Source: an uncultured Actinomycetes bacterium
Lineage (GTDB): Bacteria; Actinomycetota; Geothermincolia; Fen-727; JACVIW01
Length of the DNA: 64,000 nt
Assembly: GCA_937127245.1 (NCBI GenBank)
Contig: CAKZLU010000032.1
Span: 62,001-126,000 of the forward strand
Direction of reading: 5' to 3'
The translations under genes and the position numbers were made by a program. The notes under the pieces were generated by a model. That model had not been told where the DNA came from. It ran no database searches and saw only the letters and a list, made by a program, of their open reading frames with translations. Shown here piece after piece: positions 24,787 to 34,434 of the stretch (position 1 is the stretch's first letter; each line of letters begins with the position of its first letter).

Positions 24787-27474
24787 ACAAATCAGGATAA
24801 CCCCCCACATAGAAGCCGAGGGCGCGATTGTGTGGAAGGCTTGCTGCATCGGCGGGATATAGAGCACGGAAATCTGCAGCAGGAGCGATACGATTAGCGC
24901 AAGCAGGAGATAGATGTTTTCCCAGGGAACCGTTCGCAAAAATGAGCGCCTTTCAAATCTCCAGTTAAAGGAGTGCAAGACATCGGAGACGACAATCGTG
25001 GTGAAAAGGACAGTCCTGTGAGCTTCAAGCCCACTGGCAGTATTCCATGAGAAACCGAGAAGATACCTTGTGGCGAGCATAGCGGCGACAGCGCCAATCG
25101 TGAGCGCGCATCCTTGCCAAAGTAGTCTTGCGAGTCTTGAAAGCGAGAGTATGTTCTCATCGGGTGATCGCGGAGGTTCCTCCATGATATGCGGCTCGGG
25201 AGGCTCGAAACCCAGCGCGAGCGCTGGCATGCCGTTAGTCACAAGGTTTATCCAGAGAACCTGCACCGGAAGAAGTGGTAGGGGGTATCCGATGAGCATC
25301 GCTATGAACAATGAAAACACGATTCCGATGTTCGTGGAGAGAAGATAGTAGATGAACTTCTTAAGATTAGCGTATATGATTCTGCCTTCCCTCACGGCGG
25401 CAACAATGGTTGCGAAATTGTCATCTGCAAGTATCATGTCGCTCGCTTCTTTTGCTACTTCGGTTCCCGTGACTCCCATAGCCACGCCTATATCCGCTTT
25501 CTTAAGGGCTGGGGCGTCGTTGACTCCGTCGCCAGTCATCGCCACTATATGATTTTTGGACTTCAAGGCCTCGATGATTTTAACCTTGTGTAGAGGTGAG
25601 ACCCGGGCGTAAACACCAATTTTCTCAACTTTTTTGGCAAGTTCTTGAGCGCTCATTTCCTCCAGCGCGGTTCCATCGATGAATTCGCTTTTCCCGTTGA
25701 GTATTCCCAGTTCCCGTGCTATTGCGACCGCTGTGGCGAGATGGTCCCCCGTAATCATCGCAACTTCTATGTGCGCTTTCCTGCATGTCTGGAGCGCCTC
25801 TTTTGCCTCCGGTCTCGGTGGGTCTATCATGGAGAGAGCCCCGAGGAAGGTCATGTCGCTTTCAAGGCTTATGAATTTGCCTTGTTCTGAAAAATCTGGA
25901 AGATACCTGTATGCTGCCGCGATTGATCTTAAACCTGAGTTTCCCTCCCGCTCGACCGTTTCAAGTATTCTGTTTCTCAATTCCCTGTCGAGGGTAACCA
26001 TATTATCGCCTACCATAGCGGTCGAACACGCCTTGAGCACGCTTTCTGTAGCTCCTTTCGAAAGCATTATTGCTTTACCAAGTGATGAGTTATTCAGGTC
26101 GCGGTGGATGGTTGTCATCATCTTGCGTTCCGAATCAAAGGGGATCTCCGCAATCCTCGGGAATTTCACGTTCACTTCTTCCCTGTTCAGGCCGGCCGCT
26201 TTAGCTGCCTCTACAAGGGCGGTTTCGGTCGGGTCTCCAATCGCGCCTCCGGCGTGGTCTTCTCTGGCGTCGTTGCAAAGGGAGACAGCCATAAGCAGCA
26301 ACTCTTTTTCTTTGGTTGAAAGAGGGCTTTCCGCTATGTAGTCCTTAAACGCGAGACTCTCTCCGTTGGCTGTGATAGCTTTGACAACGGTCATGTGATT
26401 TTCGGTGAGCGTTCCCGTCTTGTCCGAGCAGATGTAACTCGCGCAGCCGAGGGTTTCAACTGCCGGAAGCCTTCTGATTATGGCGTTTCTCTTGGCCATT
26501 GCCTGGGTTCCCATGGCAAGCGTTACGGTAAGCACCGCCGGAAGCCCTTCCGGTATAGCCGCAACCGCGAGGCTTACCGCGAAAAGAAGCATTGCCACGA
26601 ACTTGTTGCCACGTAAAAGCCCCAGAACGAAAACCGCGCAAGCGATAATCAGGCATGCGTAGACGACCCTCTTGCCGAATTCCTTAATACTTACCTGCAG
26701 AGGTGTCAGAGGCTCTTTTGCCTCTTCAAGAATGGATGCAATTTTCCCCAGTTCAGTATATTTTCCTGTCGTGGTAACTACCGCAATCCCCCTGCCGTAG
26801 TCGATGTGCGTTCCCGTGAAGACCATGTTTATCCTGTCTGCCACGGGACAGTCGCCTTCCACGAGCGCGTTGGCGTCCTTGTCTATTGAGGTTGATTCTC
26901 CGGTCAGCCTCGATTCGTTCGTGCGTAGGTTGACGGAGGTTACAAGACGCGCATCGGCTGGGACTATGTCACCCACTTCGAGAACGAGCAGGTCGCCCGG
27001 AACAATCTGCTCAGCCGAAATCACGAACTCTTCGCTTGAGCGAATAACGTTAGCCGTCGGTGCCGCCATTTTCCTGATCTCTCTTAAGGCTTTTTCGGCG
27101 CGTGATTCTTGCGCGTAGCCGAGAACGGCATTGAGGATGACAATCGCCATTATTACGGAGGCGTCCACGTACTCTCTGAGCACGAACCCGCTTAGCACCG
27201 CGGCGGCGAGAAGAACCCAGATTATAAAATCGTTGAACTGTGAGAAAAACAGAAAAATTCGATTTTTTCCCTTACGCTCCTCGATCGTGTTTGATCCGTA
27301 TAACATTAACCTTCTACGGACCTCATCGACCGTCAGCCCATTTTGCGCATCCGTCCTTAGGCGCGAGAGAGCCTCACTGAAATCAAGGGCGTGCCACGGC
27401 GTTCCAGCAATTTCCTCAAGGGTTTGATTTTGAGTGTTATTTTCCTGTTCCGTCATTTCCCGCCTGTCAATCAT
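24718..27474 (-). CDS. P-type Ca2+-transporting ATPase (P2A-like)
   Basis: About 918 residues. All P-type landmarks are present. The cation ATPase N-domain starts with WHALDFSEALSRL. The actuator motif is LTGEST, the M4 ion site PEGLPAVLT, and the phosphorylation site CSDKTGTLTENHMT. The hinge is MTGDGVNDAPALKKADIGVAMG. M5-M6 (VLWINLVTNGMPALALG) and four final helices follow. The PEGLP and N..TNG..A residues point to Ca2+ (SERCA/PMR1-like) rather than Na+/K+. The ATG at 27474 overlaps the 3' end of rsmA by 8 bp; ATG 27456 is an alternative. It probably exports Ca2+ and is the last gene of the metG-tatD-rsmA operon, where ispE is often found instead. Confidence 0.93.
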   Translation of the reverse strand: MIDRREMTEQENNTQNQTLEEIAGTPWHALDFSEALSRLRTDAQNGLTVDEVRRRLMLYGSNTIEERKGKNRIFLFFSQFNDFIIWVLLAAAVLSGFVLREYVDASVIMAIVILNAVLGYAQESRAEKALREIRKMAAPTANVIRSSEEFVISAEQIVPGDLLVLEVGDIVPADARLVTSVNLRTNESRLTGESTSIDKDANALVEGDCPVADRINMVFTGTHIDYGRGIAVVTTTGKYTELGKIASILEEAKEPLTPLQVSIKEFGKRVVYACLIIACAVFVLGLLRGNKFVAMLLFAVSLAVAAIPEGLPAVLTVTLAMGTQAMAKRNAIIRRLPAVETLGCASYICSDKTGTLTENHMTVVKAITANGESLAFKDYIAESPLSTKEKELLLMAVSLCNDAREDHAGGAIGDPTETALVEAAKAAGLNREEVNVKFPRIAEIPFDSERKMMTTIHRDLNNSSLGKAIMLSKGATESVLKACSTAMVGDNMVTLDRELRNRILETVEREGNSGLRSIAAAYRYLPDFSEQGKFISLESDMTFLGALSMIDPPRPEAKEALQTCRKAHIEVAMITGDHLATAVAIARELGILNGKSEFIDGTALEEMSAQELAKKVEKIGVYARVSPLHKVKIIEALKSKNHIVAMTGDGVNDAPALKKADIGVAMGVTGTEVAKEASDMILADDNFATIVAAVREGRIIYANLKKFIYYLLSTNIGIVFSLFIAMLIGYPLPLLPVQVLWINLVTNGMPALALGFEPPEPHIMEEPPRSPDENILSLSRLARLLWQGCALTIGAVAAMLATRYLLGFSWNTASGLEAHRTVLFTTIVVSDVLHSFNWRFERRSFLRTVPWENIYLLLALIVSLLLQISVLYIPPMQQAFHTIAPSASMWGVILICSTAAVLTIDRVKVWFYRSHKPA

Positions 27475-28465
27475 TCTGCTCAATTTGATTTTTCCGTTTC
27501 CCTGGTGAAACGCGAGCGTAATTTCGCGTTTCGGGTTTCGTTCGGCGTCTTAAAGGGTCATCCCGCTCACAGAGAAGGTTAGATAACTTGACGAATTCTA
27601 ACACACTCAAATCCTCCGCCCTGGCGTCCTCGTTTCCGCATATTTCAAGTAGAGCGTCCCTTATTCTTTTCTGCTCGATGTTAATTTTTGGGTGAGCCGA
27701 AAGCGAGTTCGCAAACTTTTTTCTGCGCTGCTGGAAACCGGCTGAGACGACCAAATCAAACAGCTTTTCATCCTTCGCTTTGGGTGCCAGACGAGTTCTT
27801 CTGATGCCGAAGTCGTACCTCTGAAGGCGAAGTATTGCCGTCTCGACTCTCGGTTTCGGGAAGAAGCAGTTGGATGAGACCGAGGCTATCTTTTCAACTT
27901 TTGAGTAGTAATTTATTTTCACGGTCGCCTGGGAATAATCTTTGCTGCGCGGTTTTGCTATGAACCTTTGTGCGACTTCCCGCTGAACCATAATGGTATA
28001 CTCCGTGATCCAGGGGTGGTCCCTGAGCCATGAAAGGACAAGAGTCGCCGCTATGCCGTAGGGAAGGTTGGAGACCATTTTCGCTCTTTCTGGAATCTCC
28101 GCAAACAATTTTGCCGGCGAGATTTTCAAGGCGTCACCCCGGATAATGTTCACATTCTTCTCTCTTCCGAACTCAGTCTTCAAGAAATTCGAAAGACCAG
28201 GGTCCACTTCGATTGCTATCACGCGGGCGCATTTCTTCGCGAGAACCTGGGTCAAAGCCCCAGCCCCCGCGCCCACTTCGATCACGATGTCGTCGCTTTT
28301 GAGTCCCGCGCTCTTCCCGATAATCTTTAAGACATTGGGGTCTATGAGGAAATTCTGACCAAGCGAGCTTCTTGGTTTTACGCCATATTCTCTCAAGACT
28401 TCTCTTAGATATGAGGGAGACAGCAGCCTCATGCGGTCTTCATTCATCTTGTTTGGGTCTTTCAT
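27467..28465 (-). CDS. rsmA: 16S rRNA adenine dimethyltransferase
   Basis: About 332 residues. It has SLGQNFLIDPNVLKII at the N-terminus, SAM motif VIEVGAGAGALTQVLA and acidic IAIEVDPG. The catalytic MVSNLPYGIAA (NLPY) binds the target adenine, and the C-terminal domain has FFPKPRVETAILRL. It dimethylates two adjacent adenines in helix 45 of 16S rRNA during small-subunit maturation (KsgA). The track start (GTG 28519) lacks an RBS; ATG 28465 follows AAGAGG with no spacer, so the true start is unsettled. An unusual basic C-terminal tail (RRRTKPETRNYARVSPGKRK) extends past the normal end. The gene order metG-tatD-rsmA supports the call. Confidence 0.95.
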   Translation of the reverse strand: MKDPNKMNEDRMRLLSPSYLREVLREYGVKPRSSLGQNFLIDPNVLKIIGKSAGLKSDDIVIEVGAGAGALTQVLAKKCARVIAIEVDPGLSNFLKTEFGREKNVNIIRGDALKISPAKLFAEIPERAKMVSNLPYGIAATLVLSWLRDHPWITEYTIMVQREVAQRFIAKPRSKDYSQATVKINYYSKVEKIASVSSNCFFPKPRVETAILRLQRYDFGIRRTRLAPKAKDEKLFDLVVSAGFQQRRKKFANSLSAHPKINIEQKRIRDALLEICGNEDARAEDLSVLEFVKLSNLLCERDDPLRRRTKPETRNYARVSPGKRKNQIEQND

Positions 28466-28552
28466 CCTCTTAAGATTATCTTTTGCGTTTTTAAATCGAG
28501 ACGAAAGGTTTTTGTTCACTTTTTCAAAATATGCCGGATAAGCTGGTTTGTC

Positions 28553-29332
28553 TCATATGTCGACCAGGAACGCGGCGCCTGTGTTTTCCCGAAGAATGGC
28601 AGACATCTCTGTTGGGTCAACGCGGTGAATGGAGGAGAGTGCCTCCGCCACGAGTCTTGCCCTTTCCGGGAGATTTTTCTTTCCTCTAAAAGGGTGAGGG
28701 GAGAGAAATGGCGCGTCTGTTTCGACAAGCACGGATTTGAGTGGGACGCAGGAGGCGATTTCCCTCGTTCGCTGGGCGTTAGGAAACGTGAGCGGTCCGG
28801 CAAATGATATGTAAAAGCCTCGCCGAAGACATTGACTTAAGAAATCCTCATCCCCGGAAAAACAGTGCATCACAACCGGAAATTCAGGTCGCTCCTCATC
28901 GAGAGTGCGCAAAACATCAAGGTGGGCGTCCCTGTCATGGATTATCAGGGTCTTGCTGAGCTCCTTAGCTAATCTAATGTGAGCCCTGAATGATTTCTCT
29001 TGAGATTCTTTTTGGGCTGCTTTCCTGTAATAATCAAGACCGGTTTCCCCAATCGCGACGACGTTCTTTTTCCCGCTTATGATTTCCTTTAACAGATCAA
29101 ACGTATCAGGCTTTAAATCTTGAGTGCTGTTTGGGTGTATTCCTACACTTGCGAATACCCCGGCTATTGTCTCAGCATGTTTAGCCGCAAGACGGCTTGA
29201 GCTTAGGTCAATGCCTACGGTTATGATGGGGGAAACGTCATGTTCGCGCGCCCTTTCGACGACATTTCTTGCGTCCTCATCGATCAAGTCCAAATGGGCG
29301 TGAGTGTCCGGTATCATGGGAAAGGCTGACAT
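28553..29332 (-). CDS. tatD: TatD family metal-dependent hydrolase/DNase
   Basis: 259 residues. The metal ligands of the TatD amidohydrolase fold are visible. They are DTHAHLDL at the N-terminus (HxH), GETGLDYYR (metal Glu), IIHDRDAH (His), VVMHCFSGD (His) and LVETDAPFLSPHP (Asp). It acts in the cytoplasm as a 3'-5' exonuclease or phosphoesterase. It lies 28 bp downstream of metG and upstream of rsmA, an arrangement common in Actinobacteriota and Bacillota. No signal peptide, truncation or odd residue is seen. Confidence 0.95.
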   Translation of the reverse strand: MSAFPMIPDTHAHLDLIDEDARNVVERAREHDVSPIITVGIDLSSSRLAAKHAETIAGVFASVGIHPNSTQDLKPDTFDLLKEIISGKKNVVAIGETGLDYYRKAAQKESQEKSFRAHIRLAKELSKTLIIHDRDAHLDVLRTLDEERPEFPVVMHCFSGDEDFLSQCLRRGFYISFAGPLTFPNAQRTREIASCVPLKSVLVETDAPFLSPHPFRGKKNLPERARLVAEALSSIHRVDPTEMSAILRENTGAAFLVDI

Positions 29333-29360
29333 AGAAAATCCGGTTCCTTACGCTTTGAGG

Positions 29361-30893
29361 TCATTCTGGTTTTCTCGGGAAAAGCGCATCGCCTGAGACG
29401 GTTTTCGAGCCGTGGGGGAGCATTCCCCATTTTGCCGCCTCGTCAAGTTTCATATCCGATATCTTATCCGTCATTCCCGTCCTCATCCATATCTTTTCCG
29501 CTGTCTCCGGCATGAAGGGCAGTATCAAAAGGGCGATGATTCTCAAACCCTCCAAACTTGTGTAAAGAATTGTGTCGAGTTCTCTTTCCCTTGACGGGTC
29601 GGAAGCGATTGACCAGGGAGCGCGAATGTCAACATAACGGTTTAGAGCGTGAACGAGGTCCCACACGGAGGATAAAGCCTCGTTGAAAGCAAGCTCAGAC
29701 ATCTTCTCATCCAGTTCAGAAAGAACGAGCGGTACTGTCTCGATAACCCCATTCTCTTCGGCGCCCGGGGTATCAGGCTCGGGCACCGTGCCATTGCGGT
29801 ATTTCTTGACCATGGTCAGCACTCGACTTACGAGATTCCCAAGGTCGTTTGCGAGTTCGGCGTTGTATCTTCCAAGCAGAGTTCTTCTCGAGAAGTTTCC
29901 GTCAATCCCAAACGAAAACTCCCTCAGGAAATAGTAGCGGTAGGCGTCGGTACCGTACTCGACAACAAGTTCCTTTGGAGAGATGACATTTCCAAGGGAT
30001 TTTGACATTTTTTGACCCTCGACGGTAAGCCACCCGTGGGCGAATATCCTTTTCGGGAGAGGGAGTTCCGCGGCGAAGAGCATCGCGGGCCATATGATGG
30101 CGTGAAACCTAAGTATTTCCTTGCCCACAAGATGGAGATCAGCAGGCCATGTCTGTACAAACCTTTTCATGTCTGATCCGTAGTCTATGGCGCTTATGTA
30201 GTTTAATAGCGCGTCAAACCACACGTACATCACATGTCTCGCGTCAAAGGGTAGAGGGATGCCCCATGTGAAACTCGTTCGCGAAATGCTTTGGTCTGAA
30301 AGACCGCTTTTGATGAAACTTATCACCTCGTTTCGTCTTGTCTCGGGCTGGACGAATTCGGGGTTTTCCTCAATGTGCTTAAGGACCGCATGGGCGTATT
30401 TCGATAGCTTGAAGAAGTAGTTCTCCTCTTTTACCCATTCAACTGGACGCCGGCACTCGGGACAATTGCCATCCACAAGTTGGCTTGAAAGCAGGAAAGA
30501 TTCATCATGAACACAGTACCAGCCTTCGTAGGTCCCGAGATATATGTCACCCTTATCCTTTAATTTTTGTATGAAAATTTGCGCGACTCTTGTGTGTCGG
30601 TTGTCCGTGGTGCGGATGAAGTCATCGTTGCTGATGTTCAAAATACGCCATGTCTCCTTGAAATGGGGGACCATAGAGTCCGCCCAGACTTGGGGGTTCT
30701 GGTTCCTTTCCGCGGCTGCCTGCGCCACTTTTTGACCATGTTCATCTGTCCCGGTGAGAAAGAAAACTTTTCTGCCTTTTAAGCGTTGGTATCTTGCCAC
30801 CGCGTCAGCGGCGACTGTGGTGTAAGCGGTGCCAATGTGCGGCATATCGTTAACGTAATAAATAGGTGTCGTTACGTAGAAAATCTCTCCCAT
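29361..30893 (-). CDS. metG: methionyl-tRNA synthetase
   Basis: 510 residues with GGGAGG before the ATG. The class I motifs are PHIGTAYTTV (HIGH) near residue 19 and KMSKSLGNV (KMSKS) near residue 295. The zinc-knuckle region is present in a reduced form: CVHDESF ... CPECRRP. The anticodon-binding helical bundle has LSELDEKMSELAFNEALSSVWDL. The protein ends without the C-terminal EMAP/Trbp111 tRNA-binding domain found in some MetRS. It is the first gene of the minus-strand operon. The intergenic region upstream holds its promoter, but I cannot assign boxes with confidence. Confidence 0.97.
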   Translation of the reverse strand: MGEIFYVTTPIYYVNDMPHIGTAYTTVAADAVARYQRLKGRKVFFLTGTDEHGQKVAQAAAERNQNPQVWADSMVPHFKETWRILNISNDDFIRTTDNRHTRVAQIFIQKLKDKGDIYLGTYEGWYCVHDESFLLSSQLVDGNCPECRRPVEWVKEENYFFKLSKYAHAVLKHIEENPEFVQPETRRNEVISFIKSGLSDQSISRTSFTWGIPLPFDARHVMYVWFDALLNYISAIDYGSDMKRFVQTWPADLHLVGKEILRFHAIIWPAMLFAAELPLPKRIFAHGWLTVEGQKMSKSLGNVISPKELVVEYGTDAYRYYFLREFSFGIDGNFSRRTLLGRYNAELANDLGNLVSRVLTMVKKYRNGTVPEPDTPGAEENGVIETVPLVLSELDEKMSELAFNEALSSVWDLVHALNRYVDIRAPWSIASDPSRERELDTILYTSLEGLRIIALLILPFMPETAEKIWMRTGMTDKISDMKLDEAAKWGMLPHGSKTVSGDALFPRKPE

Positions 30894-31197
30894 TCATCCT
30901 CCCGATTCAGCGTGACACAAGAATAATATCAGATGCGCTGATTCATGGACCCTTTTCATGGCTCAATTTGCGAGCAAAGTGAATTTACGCCTTGTTGTTT
31001 AAATTACAAGAGAGGGATCGCAAAGTGTTTCTTGTTCTATTAGGGATTAAATTTAGCTTAAAACTTGGTCCGGCGCTAAAGATTTGATTTCTTGCATTTT
31101 CTTTTTGAAGTGGTTTAAACCTTGCTTTTGTCATAGTTTTTGTTTTTTATTTATCTGACGGATGGGTTGAATGCTGTTAGTGGAGGAGGGGTAATTT
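30894..31197. other. 304-bp divergent intergenic region
   Basis: AT-rich DNA between metG and the PmbA-type gene. It should carry promoters in both directions. No ORF, RNA gene or strong inverted repeat is visible. Confidence 0.4.
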
Positions 31198-32589
31198 GTG
31201 GAGAATCCTTCTTTAGGAATTACTGTTGCCGAGCGGGTGGTTGAGATATGCGAGCGGCACGGCGCACCTCAATCCGAAGCCTTCTTTGTTACCTCGTATG
31301 GCACGTCGATAAAAGTCTTCGATTTGAATCTTGAATCGTTTCGACGCTCCGAGCATGCAGGCGTGGGAATCAGGGTATTCAAGGGCGATAAGATTGGACG
31401 TTCATACACTACCGATGTCTCCGAGGGGGCTTTAATACAGGCTGTCGAAAATGCGATAGCAAGCGCGGATATTTCCGAGCCCGATCTACACATTCGTCTG
31501 CCTGAAGATTCATACTGTCCTAAGGGTGCCAGAGAGGGCGGAGAGCTTGGAAGTGAATTGGACATATGGCAGGAGGACCCGGACGACATTTCCGCAGAGG
31601 AGAAGATCGAGTTCACTCTCAACCTCGAGCGCAATGCCCGCGCATTTGACCCCAGAGTAAAAGGCGTCGAAACCGCTTTTTATTCTGATTCTGCTTCTAA
31701 TATCGTTATTGCTAACAGCCTCGGTTTCAGGGCGGGATATCGGACATCATCCTTTTACGGTTATCTTATCGCCATTGCTGAGGAAGACGGGGAATTCCAG
31801 ACGGGTTTTGGTTTCACCGCGGCGCGCAGGTTTTCCCGCCTCGAAGGAGACGCCGCCTCGGAAGAAGCCGCGGGGCTTGCGGTTAGTCTTTTGGGCTCAA
31901 GCGCGATTGAAACAAAAAAAATGCCTTTGATATTGAGAAATCTTCCGGCGGCGGAAATAATCGCCGCGGTAGCGTTTGCCCTTTCCGCGGATGCGGTTGT
32001 GAAGGGTAGGTCGTATCTCGCGGATAGAATCGGCGAAAGCGTTGGCTCTGACCTTTTGAATTTAGAGGACGATGGAACAATCAAAGGCGGTTTCGGCACC
32101 GCGCCTTTTGATGATGAGGGCGTTAGAATGACAAGGAAGACGCTAATAGAAAGGGGTGTTTTAAAAGGGTTTCTTCACAACTGCTACACGGCATCACGAA
32201 TGGGCTGCGCGCTTACCGGGAACGCAAGCAGGGCTTCTTTCCGTGACAACATCGGGGTTTCTCCTACCAATCTCTACATTCCCGCCGGTGGCTCAAGTTT
32301 TGAAGAGCTCCGCGCCGGAATCGAAAACGGTCTTGAGGTTACCGAGCTTCAGGGCGTCCACGTTGGTTTGAATCCTGTCACAGGGGAAATTTCTGTTGGC
32401 GTGAAGGGCATCTTCATCAGGAACGGTAAACCGGATAAGGGAGTCCGTGAGGTCACGGTCGCAGGAAAAATGGAAGATTTTCTCAAAGGCTTGATCGCCA
32501 TCGGCAATGACTTGAGGTTTATCCCTTTGCGTGGCGGGATAGGCGCACCATCCATTGTTGTCAAAGACATTGTGGTGGCGGGAAGGTAA
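31198..32589 (+). CDS. TldD/PmbA family metalloprotease (PmbA/TldE type)
   Basis: 463 residues starting at GTG, with GGAGGAGGGG 8-10 nt upstream. The N-terminal half contains the PmbA-type substrate-binding domain (SIKVFDLNLESFRRSEHAGVG). The C-terminal half has the family signature DGTIKGGFGTAPFDDEGV and GVLKGFLHNCYTASRMG. The HExxxH zinc site of TldD is not seen, which fits the TldE/PmbA partner subunit. TldD/TldE heterodimers degrade unfolded peptides and mature some RiPPs. No tldD is in the window, so its partner must be elsewhere or absent. Confidence 0.9.
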   Translation: MENPSLGITVAERVVEICERHGAPQSEAFFVTSYGTSIKVFDLNLESFRRSEHAGVGIRVFKGDKIGRSYTTDVSEGALIQAVENAIASADISEPDLHIRLPEDSYCPKGAREGGELGSELDIWQEDPDDISAEEKIEFTLNLERNARAFDPRVKGVETAFYSDSASNIVIANSLGFRAGYRTSSFYGYLIAIAEEDGEFQTGFGFTAARRFSRLEGDAASEEAAGLAVSLLGSSAIETKKMPLILRNLPAAEIIAAVAFALSADAVVKGRSYLADRIGESVGSDLLNLEDDGTIKGGFGTAPFDDEGVRMTRKTLIERGVLKGFLHNCYTASRMGCALTGNASRASFRDNIGVSPTNLYIPAGGSSFEELRAGIENGLEVTELQGVHVGLNPVTGEISVGVKGIFIRNGKPDKGVREVTVAGKMEDFLKGLIAIGNDLRFIPLRGGIGAPSIVVKDIVVAGR

Positions 32590-32744
32590 GTTGATGATTT
32601 TTTCTTCGCGCCGGCTGTCGTCTGATTCACATGATAAGCCAGTTATTTCCTGCGGGACGGAATCTTGATACCTCGCTTATCAATCAGTGTGGGAATTATG
32701 GAAAACTCCAAGAAATAGAAAGGGGAAAGAGAGAGGTGATGGCA

Positions 32745-34319
32745 ATGCTTATCCACGAATTGCTCGAGAGGCACGCTAAGGAGGCTCCGGATAAGGAAGC
32801 GCTTGTCCTGAGAGAAAGAAGAGTGACTTATGCGGAGTACTGGGATAACGTTAACCGCGTGGCAAACGGCATGCTCTCTTTAGGCGTTAAGAGAGGGGAT
32901 CACGTTGCCCTGTATATCGGTAACATGCCAGAGTTTATGTACTGCTACATTGCGGCGAATTCAATAGGCGCTGCCGCAGTTCCCGTTGCTACGAGATTCG
33001 CCGCGCAGGAAGCAGGATTTGTCGTAGATAACTCTGATTCGCGCTTCCTTATTATGGTTCCACGCTATGGGGAAGCCGATTTCATAGATGTGGCAAAGCA
33101 ATTCATACCAAATTGCCCGAAACTTGAGAAGGTTGTCATTATCGGAGAAGACAAGGATGTCGCAAAGATAGAGGGCGCTGTTTCGGGAAACATTCTATTC
33201 AAGCCTTCAAGCGATGAGGAACAAAAAAGACTGGAGGAAGCGCGTTCGCTTGTCGAAGAAGATGACACCGCTTTCATGGTCTATACCTCTGGCACCACCG
33301 GCGTTCCCAAAGCGGCGATGCTTACGCACAAAAACCTGATTTCCTATGTTAAAGGTCAGATAGCCGCCTCGGATGTCACATCCGATGACAGACTTCTTTT
33401 GGATATCCCGGTAAACCACGTTGGCGGTGGGGTTATGGCGATAATGTCAATGCTTTATGTGGGCGGGACGCTCGTAATGCTCGATGCGTTTGTGCCCGAT
33501 GAGGTCTTAAGGACAGTTGAAAAAGAGAGAATCACGATCATGGGCCAGGTTCCCGCTCAGTACATTCTTTTGATGATGGTGCCTGATTTTGATAAATATG
33601 ACCTTTCTTCGCTCCGCATAGGGGTTGTTTCTGCGGCGCCTTGCCCACCTGAGGTTTTCAAACAAGCCAAGGAAAAGTTCGGCATTTATCTTACTAACGG
33701 CTACGGCCTGTCCGAGGTCTCCGGGGCGGTTACTTTCACAAGAGTTGATGAGGATTCCTTCGAGCGAATTTCGAGAAGCATTGGAAAGCCTAACGAGGGG
33801 ATTGAGATAAGGATAAAGGATAGCGAGGGCAACGACTTTCCGGTGGGAAGCGAGGGCGAGATCTGCATCAGAGGGGATGCGGTCATGAAGGGTTATTACA
33901 AGAGGCCCGAAGAGACCGCTCTAGTGATGACACCAGATGGGTTCTTCCGCACGGGTGATATCGGGAAGATGGACGAGGACGGCTACGTTTACATACTCGG
34001 TCGGAAGAAGGAAATGTACATCAGAGGCGGGGAAAACGTATATCCTCCGGAGGTTGAAGAGGTCCTTCAAAAACACCCGAAGGTTCTTTTCGCCGCGGTC
34101 ATCGGGGTTCCTGATGAGGTTATGGGCGAGGAGGGCAAGGCTTTCATCGTGCCCCAGCCCGGGGTTGAAAAACCCACCGAGGAAGAGCTCAAAGAATGGT
34201 GCCGCGAGCGTCTCGCGGGATACAAGGTACCCAAATACATCGAGTTCCGCGACTCGCTTCCATTAACCCCTCTGGGCAAGGTCATGAAAAAAGAACTGTA
34301 CAGGGAAATAGAGAGCTAG
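32745..34319 (+). CDS. acyl-CoA synthetase / AMP-dependent ligase
   Basis: About 524 residues. ATG 32745 has GAGAGG 8 nt upstream; the track start adds 38 unlikely residues. The AMP-binding motif is MVYTSGTTGVPKAAMLTH, the adenine-site motif NGYGLSEVSG, the hinge FFRTGDIGKMDEDGYVYILG, and the C-terminal catalytic Lys lies in LTPLGKVMKKEL. It activates a carboxylic acid to its CoA thioester via an acyl-AMP. Chain length cannot be read from sequence, though fatty acids are the usual substrates of this branch. It follows the pmbA-type gene by 155 bp on the same strand. It may feed the crotonase and the ETF-linked electron system of this genome. Confidence 0.92.
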   Translation: MLIHELLERHAKEAPDKEALVLRERRVTYAEYWDNVNRVANGMLSLGVKRGDHVALYIGNMPEFMYCYIAANSIGAAAVPVATRFAAQEAGFVVDNSDSRFLIMVPRYGEADFIDVAKQFIPNCPKLEKVVIIGEDKDVAKIEGAVSGNILFKPSSDEEQKRLEEARSLVEEDDTAFMVYTSGTTGVPKAAMLTHKNLISYVKGQIAASDVTSDDRLLLDIPVNHVGGGVMAIMSMLYVGGTLVMLDAFVPDEVLRTVEKERITIMGQVPAQYILLMMVPDFDKYDLSSLRIGVVSAAPCPPEVFKQAKEKFGIYLTNGYGLSEVSGAVTFTRVDEDSFERISRSIGKPNEGIEIRIKDSEGNDFPVGSEGEICIRGDAVMKGYYKRPEETALVMTPDGFFRTGDIGKMDEDGYVYILGRKKEMYIRGGENVYPPEVEEVLQKHPKVLFAAVIGVPDEVMGEEGKAFIVPQPGVEKPTEEELKEWCRERLAGYKVPKYIEFRDSLPLTPLGKVMKKELYREIES

Positions 34320-34434
34320 GCTTAAGCGCGTTGAGAACCAGGGTTTGTGGTAGGTCCGTAACGTGAACTGGGTGTATAGAAGCTTACCTTGTTACCGCAT
34401 TTCACCATTGACGTGCAAAGAGCCTTACTGACGG

